A DNA stretch of 6,839 bases from Chitinophagia bacterium (GTDB lineage Bacteria; Bacteroidota; Bacteroidia; Chitinophagales; Chitinophagaceae). The DNA is taken from the NCBI GenBank assembly GCA_010027295.1, contig RGVM01000140.1, positions 1 to 6,839 of the forward strand, in the 5' to 3' direction. The position numbers were made by a program, and so were the translations under genes. Below the pieces are notes generated by a model that made no database searches, was not told the DNA's origin, and was given only the letters and a program-made list of their open reading frames with translations. Position 1 is the stretch's first letter; each line of letters opens with the position of its first letter. This document shows positions 1 through 6,327 of this stretch, in pieces.

Positions 1-665
1 ATCTGCAGCATCAATCCCCCGTTGAAATGGGACTCGACCTTCTCGATCAACCTCAGGTTCACGATGTGCCTGCGGTTGGTTCGAAAGAAGGCCCGCTCGT
101 CGAGACGCTCCTCGAGCGCGTTGAGTGATTTCAGGATCAGCGGACGGTTGGAACCAAAGAAGATGCGCGTGTAGTTGCCCGCCGATTCGAAGAGCCGAAC
201 CTCAGACAGCCTGACGAACCAGCACTTCTCCCCATCCTTCACGAATACCTGGTCCTGATCGCCCAGTCGCATCCTTGGCAGGGACCGTGACGGGATCTGT
301 TCATCGTCATCCTCGTTACACTCCAGCTTCAGGAGCGCATCTGAAAGGCGGGCAGGCTGGATCGGCTTCACCAGGTAGTCGAGCGCATTGACCTCAAAGG
401 CCTTCAGCGCATACTCGTCGTAGGCCGTGGTGAAGATCACGCGCGGCGTCTGCTCCAGCTCCTCAAGCATTTCGAAGCCAGACTTGCCCGGCATCTGGAT
501 GTCGAGGAATACGAGATCAGGTGAATCCTCCCGGATTCTCAGCAGTCCCTCGTCGGCATCGACGGCCTCCGAGACGACCTCGATCTCAGGATAATCCGCC
601 AGCAGATGACGAAGCTCGACTCGGGCCAGGCGCTCGTCATCGATGATGATGGCTCTTTTTCTCAT
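1..665 (-). CDS. LytTR-family response regulator (C-terminus cut by window edge)
   Basis: This is a cytoplasmic DNA-binding response regulator, expected to be phosphorylated by the histidine kinase encoded just upstream. I read 221 residues from the ATG at 665-663; the frame is still open at the window edge. Residues 1-120 form a receiver domain: the acidic pair D9-D10, phospho-acceptor D55 in FLDIQMPG, T80 in FTTAYDEYA and K100 in YLVKPIQP are all present. From about residue 125 a LytTR domain follows, with SEVRLFESAGNYTRI, FFRTNRRHIVNL and HFNGGLML; the last 20-30 residues of a typical 240-250 aa protein are missing. There is no Shine-Dalgarno sequence before the ATG, only an A-rich stretch. 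The gene starts 32 bp after the kinase stop, so co-transcription is likely. The family assignment is secure, but the target genes and the stimulus cannot be read from the sequence. Confidence 0.93.
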   Translation of the reverse strand, partial: MRKRAIIIDDERLARVELRHLLADYPEIEVVSEAVDADEGLLRIREDSPDLVFLDIQMPGKSGFEMLEELEQTPRVIFTTAYDEYALKAFEVNALDYLVKPIQPARLSDALLKLECNEDDDEQIPSRSLPRMRLGDQDQVFVKDGEKCWFVRLSEVRLFESAGNYTRIFFGSNRPLILKSLNALEERLDERAFFRTNRRHIVNLRLIEKVESHFNGGLMLQ

Positions 666-680
666 TCGGCGTTTTTTTGT

Positions 681-706
681 CAGCCCTTTCGTATCCGTCA
701 GGGCTG
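681..706 (-). repeat. Inverted repeat at the kinase/regulator junction
   Basis: A perfect 7-bp inverted repeat (CAGCCCT and AGGGCTG, 12-nt loop) spans the last codons and stop of the kinase gene and ends 15 bp before the regulator start. On the transcribed (minus) strand the stem is followed by an A-tract, not a T-tract, so it is not an intrinsic terminator. It could influence translation or mRNA stability between the two cistrons, but it may also be chance. Confidence 0.4.
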
Positions 707-1756
707 GGGATCCATGGGGATAAGCACTCGGGCTTCGACCATGGAACCCTCTGCATCGCCGATCTCGAAGCGCGCGTGGTTCCCGAAAAGGATGGCCAGC
801 CGGTTGGTTGTGCTTTGGATGCCGAACCCCGTTCCTTTATTGCGCTTGGCGAACAGTCCCGTGTTCCTCACGACAATCTCGTGCCACTCTCCGTCGATGC
901 GCGAGCATACCTCGATGCGGCCACCTTCCTTGCGATGGGAGATGCCGTGCTTGATGCCGTTCTCCACCAGCGTCTGCAGCATCATCGGAGGCACTGGCAG
1001 GCCGAGAGTCTCCGGCTGGATGTCGAAATGTGTTTGCAGACGGTCCTCGAAACGCATACGCTCCAGGGAGAGGTAGTCTGTGACGACTTCGAGCTCCCGC
1101 TCCAGGGGGACCGTCTTCGCCTTGTTCAACTGAAGGCTGCTGCGCAGGATCCGACTCATCATCGTCACGGCCTCACGCGCCTGCAAGGGATGGTCCTCGA
1201 TCAGCGAACGGATGCCGTTTAGGGCGTTGAAGATGAAATGCGGGTTGATGTGCGACTTGAGTGTCCTCAGCTCCAGCTCCTTCACCTGGTGCTGCAACCT
1301 TAGACGGTCCATATCCCGCCTGCGGGTCATTTCGATGACGTGATAGAGGTAGTAGATGAGATTCCAGATGAAGAAGGTGGGGAATGCGTTGAAGATCCTG
1401 CGCAGGGCATGTCCCATGAAGGGTATCCGGCTGTCCGAAGGGAAATGGAGGTCGAGCAGGCCCCTCAGGGCCTCCTCGGTGATCCCGCCCAGGACCGATA
1501 CAACGAGCGTCAGCAACAGAAAGGAGGGAATGAGCGATTTGATGGACATTTCCCGCAACCGAAACCGGATGATGAATGCCCTCATGAGATGCGAGAAGAA
1601 CAGCCCCAGCAGAGCGCCGAGCGTCATACGCTCGACATCCAGCACCTGCAGCCTCTCCAAACCTATCAGGAATAAGATGTTGGCGAGCAGGATGGCGGTC
1701 CATCCCCCGATCTGGAAAAGCCAATACGCGGGGACGCGGCTTAGGAGTCTGCGCAT
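698..1756 (-). CDS. LytS/AlgZ-type membrane sensor histidine kinase
   Basis: This is a 352-residue inner-membrane sensor kinase partnered with the downstream LytTR regulator. The N-terminal part has about four hydrophobic segments (roughly residues 14-34, 46-64, 75-92 and 120-140), with no large periplasmic domain, so the signal is probably sensed in or near the membrane. A short linker leads to the His_kinase (PF06580) motif LKSHINPHFIFNALNGI with phospho-acceptor H173. The ATPase domain follows: N-box LVENGIKHGI (E265, N266) and a G-box GTGFGIQSTTNRL (308-320). The frame is open upstream to 1879, but I chose the ATG at 1756. It puts a short positively charged tail (MRRLLSRVP) before the first membrane segment, whereas the upstream extension looks like translated spacer. 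The stop lies 32 bp before the regulator. The ligand is unknown. Confidence 0.92.
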   Translation of the reverse strand: MRRLLSRVPAYWLFQIGGWTAILLANILFLIGLERLQVLDVERMTLGALLGLFFSHLMRAFIIRFRLREMSIKSLIPSFLLLTLVVSVLGGITEEALRGLLDLHFPSDSRIPFMGHALRRIFNAFPTFFIWNLIYYLYHVIEMTRRRDMDRLRLQHQVKELELRTLKSHINPHFIFNALNGIRSLIEDHPLQAREAVTMMSRILRSSLQLNKAKTVPLERELEVVTDYLSLERMRFEDRLQTHFDIQPETLGLPVPPMMLQTLVENGIKHGISHRKEGGRIEVCSRIDGEWHEIVVRNTGLFAKRNKGTGFGIQSTTNRLAILFGNHARFEIGDAEGSMVEARVLIPMDPQP

Positions 1757-1770
1757 AACATTCTGTTGTA

Positions 1771-1778
1771 TAAATCTA
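1771..1778 (-). promoter_or_regulatory. Possible -7 element of the kinase/regulator operon
   Basis: On the minus strand this reads TAGATTTA, one base off the Bacteroidota consensus TAnnTTTG, and its end is 14 bp upstream of the chosen kinase ATG. No TTG -33 element is visible at the usual distance. The leader would be only a few bases long. This is a weak call based on position and similarity alone. Confidence 0.25.
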
Positions 1779-1886
1779 CATCCGAACCTGAGAGGGAATA
1801 CTTTTTTCCATCGGAGAACCCCGGTATACCCCTCACGACTCCGAGGGCTTATGGACGGCAGACTCCGGTGTGCAACCATTATTGTG

Positions 1887-1894
1887 TAACTTTG
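1887..1894 (+). promoter_or_regulatory. Bacteroidota -7 promoter element of dxs
   Basis: TAACTTTG matches the Bacteroidota primary sigma factor -7 consensus TAnnTTTG exactly. Transcription would begin around 1900, giving a leader of about 45 nt before the dxs ATG at 1945. A near-copy with one extra base, TAATGTTTG, follows at 1896-1904. No clear TTG -33 element is found 17-23 bp upstream. The position of the box argues against the longer GTG-initiated form of dxs that would start at 1870. Confidence 0.6.
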
Positions 1895-1944
1895 TTAATG
1901 TTTGCCGCCCGTACGGCCGGTTTTCACCCAACACCGCTCGACCC

Positions 1945-3882
1945 ATGGAGATACAGCCCGGTCCACTCCTCCAGCAGATACTACTCCCGGAAGACCTTCG
2001 GCGCATGCACCGCGACAACCTCGGTCAGGTATCTGACGAGCTGCGGCAGTACATCATAGACGTCGTAAGCGTACATGGCGGCCATTTTGGCGCAAGCCTG
2101 GGCGTGGTGGAACTGACAGTGGCGCTACACTACGTGTACAACACCCCCTACGACCAACTCGTATGGGACGTGGGACACCAGGCCTACGGCCACAAGATCC
2201 TCACCGGAAGGCGGGAGCGGTTCACCTCCAACCGCAAGTACAATGGCCTCAGTGGATTCCCGAAGCGCAGCGAGAGCGAATACGATACCTTCGGCGTGGG
2301 GCACTCATCTACCTCCATCTCCGCAGCCCTCGGCATGGCCATGGCCGCCAAACACAAAGGCGAGAACGACCGCAAGTCCATCGCCGTCATCGGCGACGGA
2401 GCCATGACGGCCGGCATGGCCTTCGAGGCGATGAACCACGCCGGCGTCTCCGACTCCGACGTACTGATCATTCTCAATGATAACTGCATGAGCATCGACC
2501 CCAACGTGGGCGCGCTCAAAGAATATCTGACGGATATCTCCACCTCGCACACCTACAACCGCCTCAAGGACGATATCTGGAAAGCCCTGGGACGACTGCC
2601 CATCGGAAGCCACTTCACCCGGGAAATGGCCAGCAAACTCGAACACAGCATCAAGGGATTCATCAACAAGAGCAGCAACCTCTTTGAGGCGATGAAGCTC
2701 CGATACTTCGGACCCATCGACGGGCATAACATCACCAAGCTGGTGGACACCCTGCAGGACCTCCGGGATATACCCGGTCCAAAGATCCTGCACATCGTCA
2801 CCACCAAGGGGAAGGGCTACTCCCTCGCCGAAAAGGACCAGACCAAGTGGCACGCCCCCGGCCTCTTCGACAAGGTCACGGGAGAGATTTTCAAGAAGTC
2901 CTACGACACCCCCCAGCCACCGAAGTACCAGGACGTCTTCGGACATACCATCATCGAACTCGCCGAACGCAACGACCGCATCTTCGGCATCACGCCCGCC
3001 ATGCCCTCCGGCTCCTCCCTCAAGTTCATGATGGACAAGATGCCGCAGCGCGCCATCGACGTGGGCATCTGCGAACAGCATGCCGTGACCCTCAGCGCCG
3101 GTATGGCCACCCAGGGCCTCCGGGTGTTCTGCAACATATACTCCTCCTTCATGCAGCGGGCTTTCGACCAGGTCGTGCATGACGTTGCCATCCAGAAGCT
3201 GCCGGTCGTCCTATGCCTTGACAGGGCAGGCCTGGTCGGCGAAGACGGACCCACCCACCACGGCGCATACGACATCGCCTACTTCCGCTGTATCCCCAAC
3301 ATGATCATCAGTGCCCCCATGAACGAGGCCGAACTCCGGAACCTCATGTACACGGCACAGCTCGAGACAACCAACCTCCCCATGGTCATCCGATACCCCC
3401 GCGGCGAGGGTGTCATGCCGGAATGGAAGACGGAGATGACGGAGATTCCCATCGGTAAGGGCCGCCGACTACGCGAGGGCCGCGACATTGCCATCCTCAG
3501 CATCGGCCACCCCGGCAATTTCGCCGCCGCCGCCATCCGCGCCCTCCGCGCCGAAGGCATCGAGCCGGGCCACTACGACATGCGCTTCGTCAAACCCCTC
3601 GACACGGATCTGCTGCACGAAGTGTTCTCCCGCTACCGAAAGGTCGTGACCGTTGAGGACGGCACCGTCACGGGTGGCTTCGGCTCCGCCATCCTAGAGT
3701 TCATGGCCGAAAACGGCTACAAAGCCGATGTACGCATCCTGGGCATACCTGACAGAATCGTGGAACACGGCAGCCCCAAAGAACTGCACCGCGAATGCGG
3801 CTACGACGCCCAAGGCATCGCAGAGGCCGTAAGGGTGATGTTGGGGCAGGAGGTGACAGGAAATGTCAGCATCGCAGGCTAG
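1945..3882 (+). CDS. dxs: 1-deoxy-D-xylulose-5-phosphate synthase
   Basis: DXS condenses pyruvate and glyceraldehyde 3-phosphate, using thiamine diphosphate (ThDP) and Mg2+, to DXP. This is the first and usually rate-limiting step of the MEP pathway to IPP/DMAPP, and it also feeds thiamine and pyridoxal synthesis. The protein is a cytoplasmic homodimer. From the ATG at 1945 it has 645 residues, close to the normal 620-640. Visible signatures are SVHGGHFGASLGVVELTVALHYV, VWDVGHQAYGHKILTGR (H78), VGHSSTSISAALGMA (119 onward), the ThDP/Mg motif GDGAMTAG (150-157) with NDN (178-180), catalytic E377 in CEQHAVTLSAGMA, DRAGLVGEDGPTHHG (426 onward) and RYPRGEG. The reading frame extends upstream to a GTG at 1870, but a -7 box lies inside that stretch and the family alignment begins at LLQQILLPEDLR. 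The gene is monocistronic in this window and ends in a stop overlapping that of scpA. Confidence 0.97.
   Translation: MEIQPGPLLQQILLPEDLRRMHRDNLGQVSDELRQYIIDVVSVHGGHFGASLGVVELTVALHYVYNTPYDQLVWDVGHQAYGHKILTGRRERFTSNRKYNGLSGFPKRSESEYDTFGVGHSSTSISAALGMAMAAKHKGENDRKSIAVIGDGAMTAGMAFEAMNHAGVSDSDVLIILNDNCMSIDPNVGALKEYLTDISTSHTYNRLKDDIWKALGRLPIGSHFTREMASKLEHSIKGFINKSSNLFEAMKLRYFGPIDGHNITKLVDTLQDLRDIPGPKILHIVTTKGKGYSLAEKDQTKWHAPGLFDKVTGEIFKKSYDTPQPPKYQDVFGHTIIELAERNDRIFGITPAMPSGSSLKFMMDKMPQRAIDVGICEQHAVTLSAGMATQGLRVFCNIYSSFMQRAFDQVVHDVAIQKLPVVLCLDRAGLVGEDGPTHHGAYDIAYFRCIPNMIISAPMNEAELRNLMYTAQLETTNLPMVIRYPRGEGVMPEWKTEMTEIPIGKGRRLREGRDIAILSIGHPGNFAAAAIRALRAEGIEPGHYDMRFVKPLDTDLLHEVFSRYRKVVTVEDGTVTGGFGSAILEFMAENGYKADVRILGIPDRIVEHGSPKELHRECGYDAQGIAEAVRVMLGQEVTGNVSIAG
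3879..3882. other. CTAG palindrome providing both stop codons of dxs and scpA
   Basis: The four bases CTAG are self-complementary. The plus strand reads TAG at 3880-3882 as the dxs stop, and the minus strand reads TAG at 3881-3879 as the scpA stop. The two coding regions therefore overlap by four bases, leaving no space for a terminator between them. Each transcript must end inside the opposite gene or be ended by another mechanism. Confidence 0.9.
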
Positions 3883-4685
3883 GAACCGACGTCGTCCGTA
3901 GTGGCTGTTGCATCGGGGTCCACATCCGTATCGGCCTCGCGTGACTCGTTCCAGGTCACGATGAAATTATTCGGGCCTTCTCCGACCATAATCGTCATCC
4001 AGCGCTGCTGGGCCAGCTCGAGGATCGTCAGGAAGAGGAATATCGCATGTATCCGGTCTTCGCACACTTCGAAGACCTTCTCGAACGACATGACACGCTC
4101 CGCTTCCAACGTACTCAGCATGTAGGCCCGGATCTCCTCCATCGAGTGCCGATACTTGTACACCACGTGCTGGGGCTTGTTGTTCCGGTCGTACATCCGC
4201 TGCATCACCTTCTCGAAGACCTTCATGAGGCGGAACAGCGTGATACTCTGTATCTCGGAGCCTTCCGAGGATTCCTCCCCAATCTGGCCCAGTTCCTTCA
4301 CGAGGTTGCCCCGCTTCACCATGAAGAGCCGCTCCGCCTCCATCTGAGCAAGTTGCGCAGAGGCCTCCTTGAAGCGCTTGTACTCCAGAATCTTGTCCAC
4401 CAGTTCCTGCCGAGGATCGATTTCGTTGCCCTGCTCGTCCTTCTCCCGGCGGGGCAGCAGCATCTTGGCCTTGATGCGCATCAGGGTGGAGACGAAGAGG
4501 ATGAACTCGCTGCTGAGCTCGATGTTCTGCTCGCGAGAACCTTCCATATAGTCTAGGAAGTCGCGCGTGATCTTGGTGATGGGTATGTTGTAGATGTCCA
4601 ACTCGTCCCGTTCGATGAAGAACAGGAGTAGGTCGAATGGGCCCTCGAACTGGGGCAGGCGGATCTGATAGGTCGATGTGTTCAC
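3879..4685 (-). CDS. scpA: Segregation and condensation protein A (kleisin)
   Basis: ScpA is the kleisin subunit that bridges SMC heads and binds an ScpB dimer in the SMC-ScpAB condensin, which compacts and separates replicated chromosomes. From the GTG at 4685 I read 268 residues. The N-terminal SMC-neck-binding part carries the family hallmark YQIRLPQFEGPFDLLLFFI followed by ERDELDIYNIPITKI. The central part (ELSSEFILFVSTLMRIKAKMLLPRRE, then a charged helical stretch) is where ScpB binds. A C-terminal winged-helix segment (EVCEDRIHAIFLFLTILELAQQ) follows. A 23-residue acidic, Thr/Asp-rich tail ends the protein. The frame is open to a TTG at 4724, but a perfect promoter box lies between the two candidates, so the GTG is preferred. 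No scpB or smc is in the window, and only convergent dxs adjoins the 3' end. Confidence 0.94.
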   Translation of the reverse strand: MNTSTYQIRLPQFEGPFDLLLFFIERDELDIYNIPITKITRDFLDYMEGSREQNIELSSEFILFVSTLMRIKAKMLLPRREKDEQGNEIDPRQELVDKILEYKRFKEASAQLAQMEAERLFMVKRGNLVKELGQIGEESSEGSEIQSITLFRLMKVFEKVMQRMYDRNNKPQHVVYKYRHSMEEIRAYMLSTLEAERVMSFEKVFEVCEDRIHAIFLFLTILELAQQRWMTIMVGEGPNNFIVTWNESREADTDVDPDATATTDDVGS

Positions 4686-4711
4686 AGTGGGGGTGGTTAC
4701 GGGTCGGGCAT

Positions 4712-4719
4712 CAAATGTA
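4712..4719 (-). promoter_or_regulatory. Bacteroidota -7 promoter element of scpA
   Basis: The minus strand reads TACATTTG, an exact match to TAnnTTTG, ending 26 bp upstream of the GTG at 4685. Predicted transcription starts near 4705 with a leader of about 20 nt. A TTG -33 element at the usual distance is not seen. If the box is used, translation cannot start at the TTG at 4724, which lies upstream of it. Confidence 0.55.
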
Positions 4720-4809
4720 GCCAATGGCCGCGAGAAGGACCCTGTCGGTTATCCCCAAAGAGCCCGCCGTTTCCGGTGGGAAAGGCTGACCTTCGCAGAA
4801 ATCCCGGTC

Positions 4810-5676
4810 GTGAACAGAAGGTTCCTCAACGCCTCCCTATTCATCCTGCTGAGCGTCATCTGGGGCAGCTCCTTCATCCTGATTAAGGTCGGTCTGGGTG
4901 CCCTAAACGCTTATCAACTCGCGTCCATACGCATCCTCAGCGCCGGACTGGTGCTGATGCCAGTCGGCTGGCGCGCCTTCCGGACCGTGCCGGCAGGGAA
5001 GCGCCTGACAGTTGCCGTTTCGGGCGTGCTGGGCACATTCATCCCGGCCTACCTTTTCTGCATAGCGGAGACGAGAATCGACAGCTCCCTGGCAGGCATC
5101 CTCAACGCCCTCACCCCCCTGTTCACCCTGGCGATCGGTGCCCTGGCATTCGGCCATCCGACGGGTTGGAAGCACTGGGTCGGAGTAATCCTCGGCTTTG
5201 CCGGACTTGCGATCCTCATGCTCACAGGTGCACGCACCATCTCCTTCTCCAACCTGTCATACGCAGCCTTCGTCCTACTCGCCACCTTCTGCTACGGCCT
5301 CAACGTCAACATGGTGAACCGGCAGCTGCAAGGCGTGCCCTCCCGCGATATCGCAGCCATAGCCTTTAGCCTCCTCGTACCGCCGGCCTTGTTGATTCTG
5401 TGGTGGACGGACTTCTTCGCCCTCCCATGGAATGGGAGGGAATTCCTGGTCTCCGCCGCCTCAGGTGCCCTGCTGGGGATACTGGGGACAGCCATCGCCT
5501 CTGTGATGTTCTACATGCTGCTCAAAAGGGCAGGCCCCCTCATGGCCTCCATGGTAACCTATGGCATACCCTTCGTGGCGATCTTCTGGGGCCTCATGGC
5601 GGGAGAGGGCATCAACCCGATGCAGACAGCGGGGCTCGTTGTCATACTGGGCGGCGTGTACCTCGCCAACGATTGA
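4810..5676 (+). CDS. EamA-family (DMT superfamily) membrane transporter
   Basis: This is an inner-membrane protein of the drug/metabolite transporter superfamily, probably an exporter of a small metabolite; the substrate cannot be read from sequence. From the GTG at 4810 it has 288 residues and about ten hydrophobic helices arranged as two EamA repeats (roughly residues 6-135 and 148-286). The first helix carries the typical SVIWGSSFILIKVG. The end of repeat one shows TRIDSSLAGILNALTPLFTLAIGALAF, and repeat two ends with MASMVTYGIPFVAIFWGLMAGE and AGLVVILGGVYL. The frame extends upstream to an ATG at 4678 that overlaps scpA; I reject that start because the GTG yields the short basic tail MNRRF before helix one, as usual in this family. 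No promoter consensus or Shine-Dalgarno sequence was seen upstream. The 3' end faces frr with a 23-bp gap. Confidence 0.9.
   Translation: MNRRFLNASLFILLSVIWGSSFILIKVGLGALNAYQLASIRILSAGLVLMPVGWRAFRTVPAGKRLTVAVSGVLGTFIPAYLFCIAETRIDSSLAGILNALTPLFTLAIGALAFGHPTGWKHWVGVILGFAGLAILMLTGARTISFSNLSYAAFVLLATFCYGLNVNMVNRQLQGVPSRDIAAIAFSLLVPPALLILWWTDFFALPWNGREFLVSAASGALLGILGTAIASVMFYMLLKRAGPLMASMVTYGIPFVAIFWGLMAGEGINPMQTAGLVVILGGVYLAND
5420..5440 (+). repeat. Perfect 9-bp inverted repeat inside the transporter gene
   Basis: The arms CCCTCCCAT (5420-5428) and ATGGGAGGG (5432-5440) are perfectly complementary around a 3-nt GGA loop. The repeat lies in codons for the soluble loop between two helices (FFALPWNGREF, about residues 204-211). 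The downstream sequence is not T-rich, so it is not a typical terminator. It could be an mRNA stability or pausing element, or coincidence. Confidence 0.6.
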
Positions 5677-5699
5677 GGGGAAAGGCGGAGTGACAGCCC

Positions 5700-6263
5700 T
5701 CAGATGGACATCACCTCCTTCTCCTTCGCCAGAACGTGCTTCTCGACCAGCGCGATGTGCGCATCGGTGATCTTCTGTACCTCACCCTCTGCGTCAACGG
5801 CAAGGTCCTCGCTGAGCCCGTCCTTCTTCATCCGCTTGATATGCTCGATGGCATCCCTGCGGATGCTGCGTATAGCCACGCGCGACTGTTCCGCCTCCGC
5901 ATGGACACGCTTGACAATCTCCTTGCGACGCTCCTCCGTGAGGGGGGGAAGGAATATGCGGATCATGACACCGTCGTTCTGTGGGGTCACGCCCAGGTTC
6001 GCTGCGATGATAGACCGCTCGATGGGCTGTATCATGTTCCGCTCCCAAGGCTGGATGGTGATGGTCCGGGCATCGGCCACAGAGATGTTGGCGACCTGAT
6101 TGAGCGGCGTGGGAGATCCGTAATAGTCGACCGTCAGGCCGTCGAACATCTGGGGAGAGGCCTTGCCCGCACGGATCTTCAACAATTCCGACTCCAGATG
6201 GGATATGGCCTTACGCATCGAATCCCCCGTCTGGGAAACGTGTTTGCTCAATTCTTCAGACAT
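5700..6263 (-). CDS. frr: Ribosome recycling factor
   Basis: RRF works with EF-G after termination to split the post-termination ribosome into subunits; it is cytoplasmic and essential in most bacteria. The 187-residue length equals the family norm (about 185). The N-terminal helix of domain I leads into LLKIRAGKASPQMFDGL (31 onward). Domain II carries VDYYGSPTPLNQVANI and DARTITIQPWE, and then IIAANLGVTPQNDGVMIRIFLPPLTEERRKE. The final long helices include VAIRSIRRDA, whose R132 corresponds to the functionally critical arginine of E. coli RRF. The ATG at 6263 fits the family N-terminus exactly. pyrH, the common upstream neighbour of frr, is not adjacent. Here the upstream same-strand gene is a sugar-phosphate transferase ending 64 bp away, and frr has its own promoter box in the gap. 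The 3' end is convergent with the EamA transporter. Confidence 0.97.
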   Translation of the reverse strand: MSEELSKHVSQTGDSMRKAISHLESELLKIRAGKASPQMFDGLTVDYYGSPTPLNQVANISVADARTITIQPWERNMIQPIERSIIAANLGVTPQNDGVMIRIFLPPLTEERRKEIVKRVHAEAEQSRVAIRSIRRDAIEHIKRMKKDGLSEDLAVDAEGEVQKITDAHIALVEKHVLAKEKEVMSI

Positions 6264-6285
6264 CGTCAGAGAGGTTGGTAGGACG

Positions 6286-6293
6286 CAAATCTA
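6286..6293 (-). promoter_or_regulatory. Bacteroidota -7 promoter element of frr
   Basis: The minus strand reads TAGATTTG, an exact match to TAnnTTTG, in an AT-rich stretch ending 22 bp upstream of the frr ATG. Transcription would start near 6279, giving a leader of about 16 nt. No clear TTG -33 element is seen. It suggests frr can be transcribed independently of the upstream transferase gene. Confidence 0.6.
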
Positions 6294-6327
6294 AATAATA
6301 GCCGCGAATGCGGTGGCGGACAGGGCG

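Larger units (their letters stand above)
1757..1944. other. Divergent intergenic region between kinase operon and dxs
   Basis: This 188-bp spacer lies between the starts of two divergently transcribed units. It holds a perfect TAnnTTTG box for dxs and a one-mismatch box for the kinase. A short direct repeat GACTCCG occurs at 1837-1843 and 1861-1867, and an 8-bp palindrome CCGTACGG at 1909-1916 lies just downstream of the likely dxs transcription start. I see no riboswitch, small RNA or convincing operator. Both neighbouring reading frames stay open into this region, but their extensions show no family similarity. Confidence 0.7.

Noticed and set aside
677..1222. 181-codon plus-strand frame opposite the kinase gene
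   Set aside because: It is antisense to the conserved ATPase and phospho-acceptor regions of the kinase, with no recognisable domain of its own.
1909..1916. 8-bp palindrome CCGTACGG in the dxs leader
   Set aside because: A single short palindrome in GC-rich DNA is readily expected by chance, and no second copy was seen in the spacer.
1905..1944. Possible thiamine-diphosphate riboswitch before dxs, given that DXS uses ThDP
   Set aside because: The leader is only about 45 nt and lacks the conserved thi-box bases; it is too short for the aptamer.
2305..3180. Long open frame (291 codons) on the minus strand within dxs
   Set aside because: It lies entirely antisense to a confidently identified dxs, is a by-product of its GC-rich codon use, and its Gly/His/Val-rich translation resembles no family I know.
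4047..4556. 169-codon plus-strand frame opposite scpA
   Set aside because: It is a Leu/His-rich shadow of scpA with no start context or family features.
5677..5699. Bidirectional terminator between the transporter gene and frr
   Set aside because: The 23-bp gap has no inverted repeat and no T-tract on either strand.
5736..6281. 181-codon plus-strand frame opposite frr
   Set aside because: It is a shadow of frr. The frr protein shows full-length family conservation, and the antisense translation shows none.
6302..6313. Possible terminator of the WecA-like gene: CCGC/GCGG stem followed on the minus strand by CTATTATTT
   Set aside because: The stem is only 4 bp and the following tract is interrupted, so it is too weak to call an intrinsic terminator.
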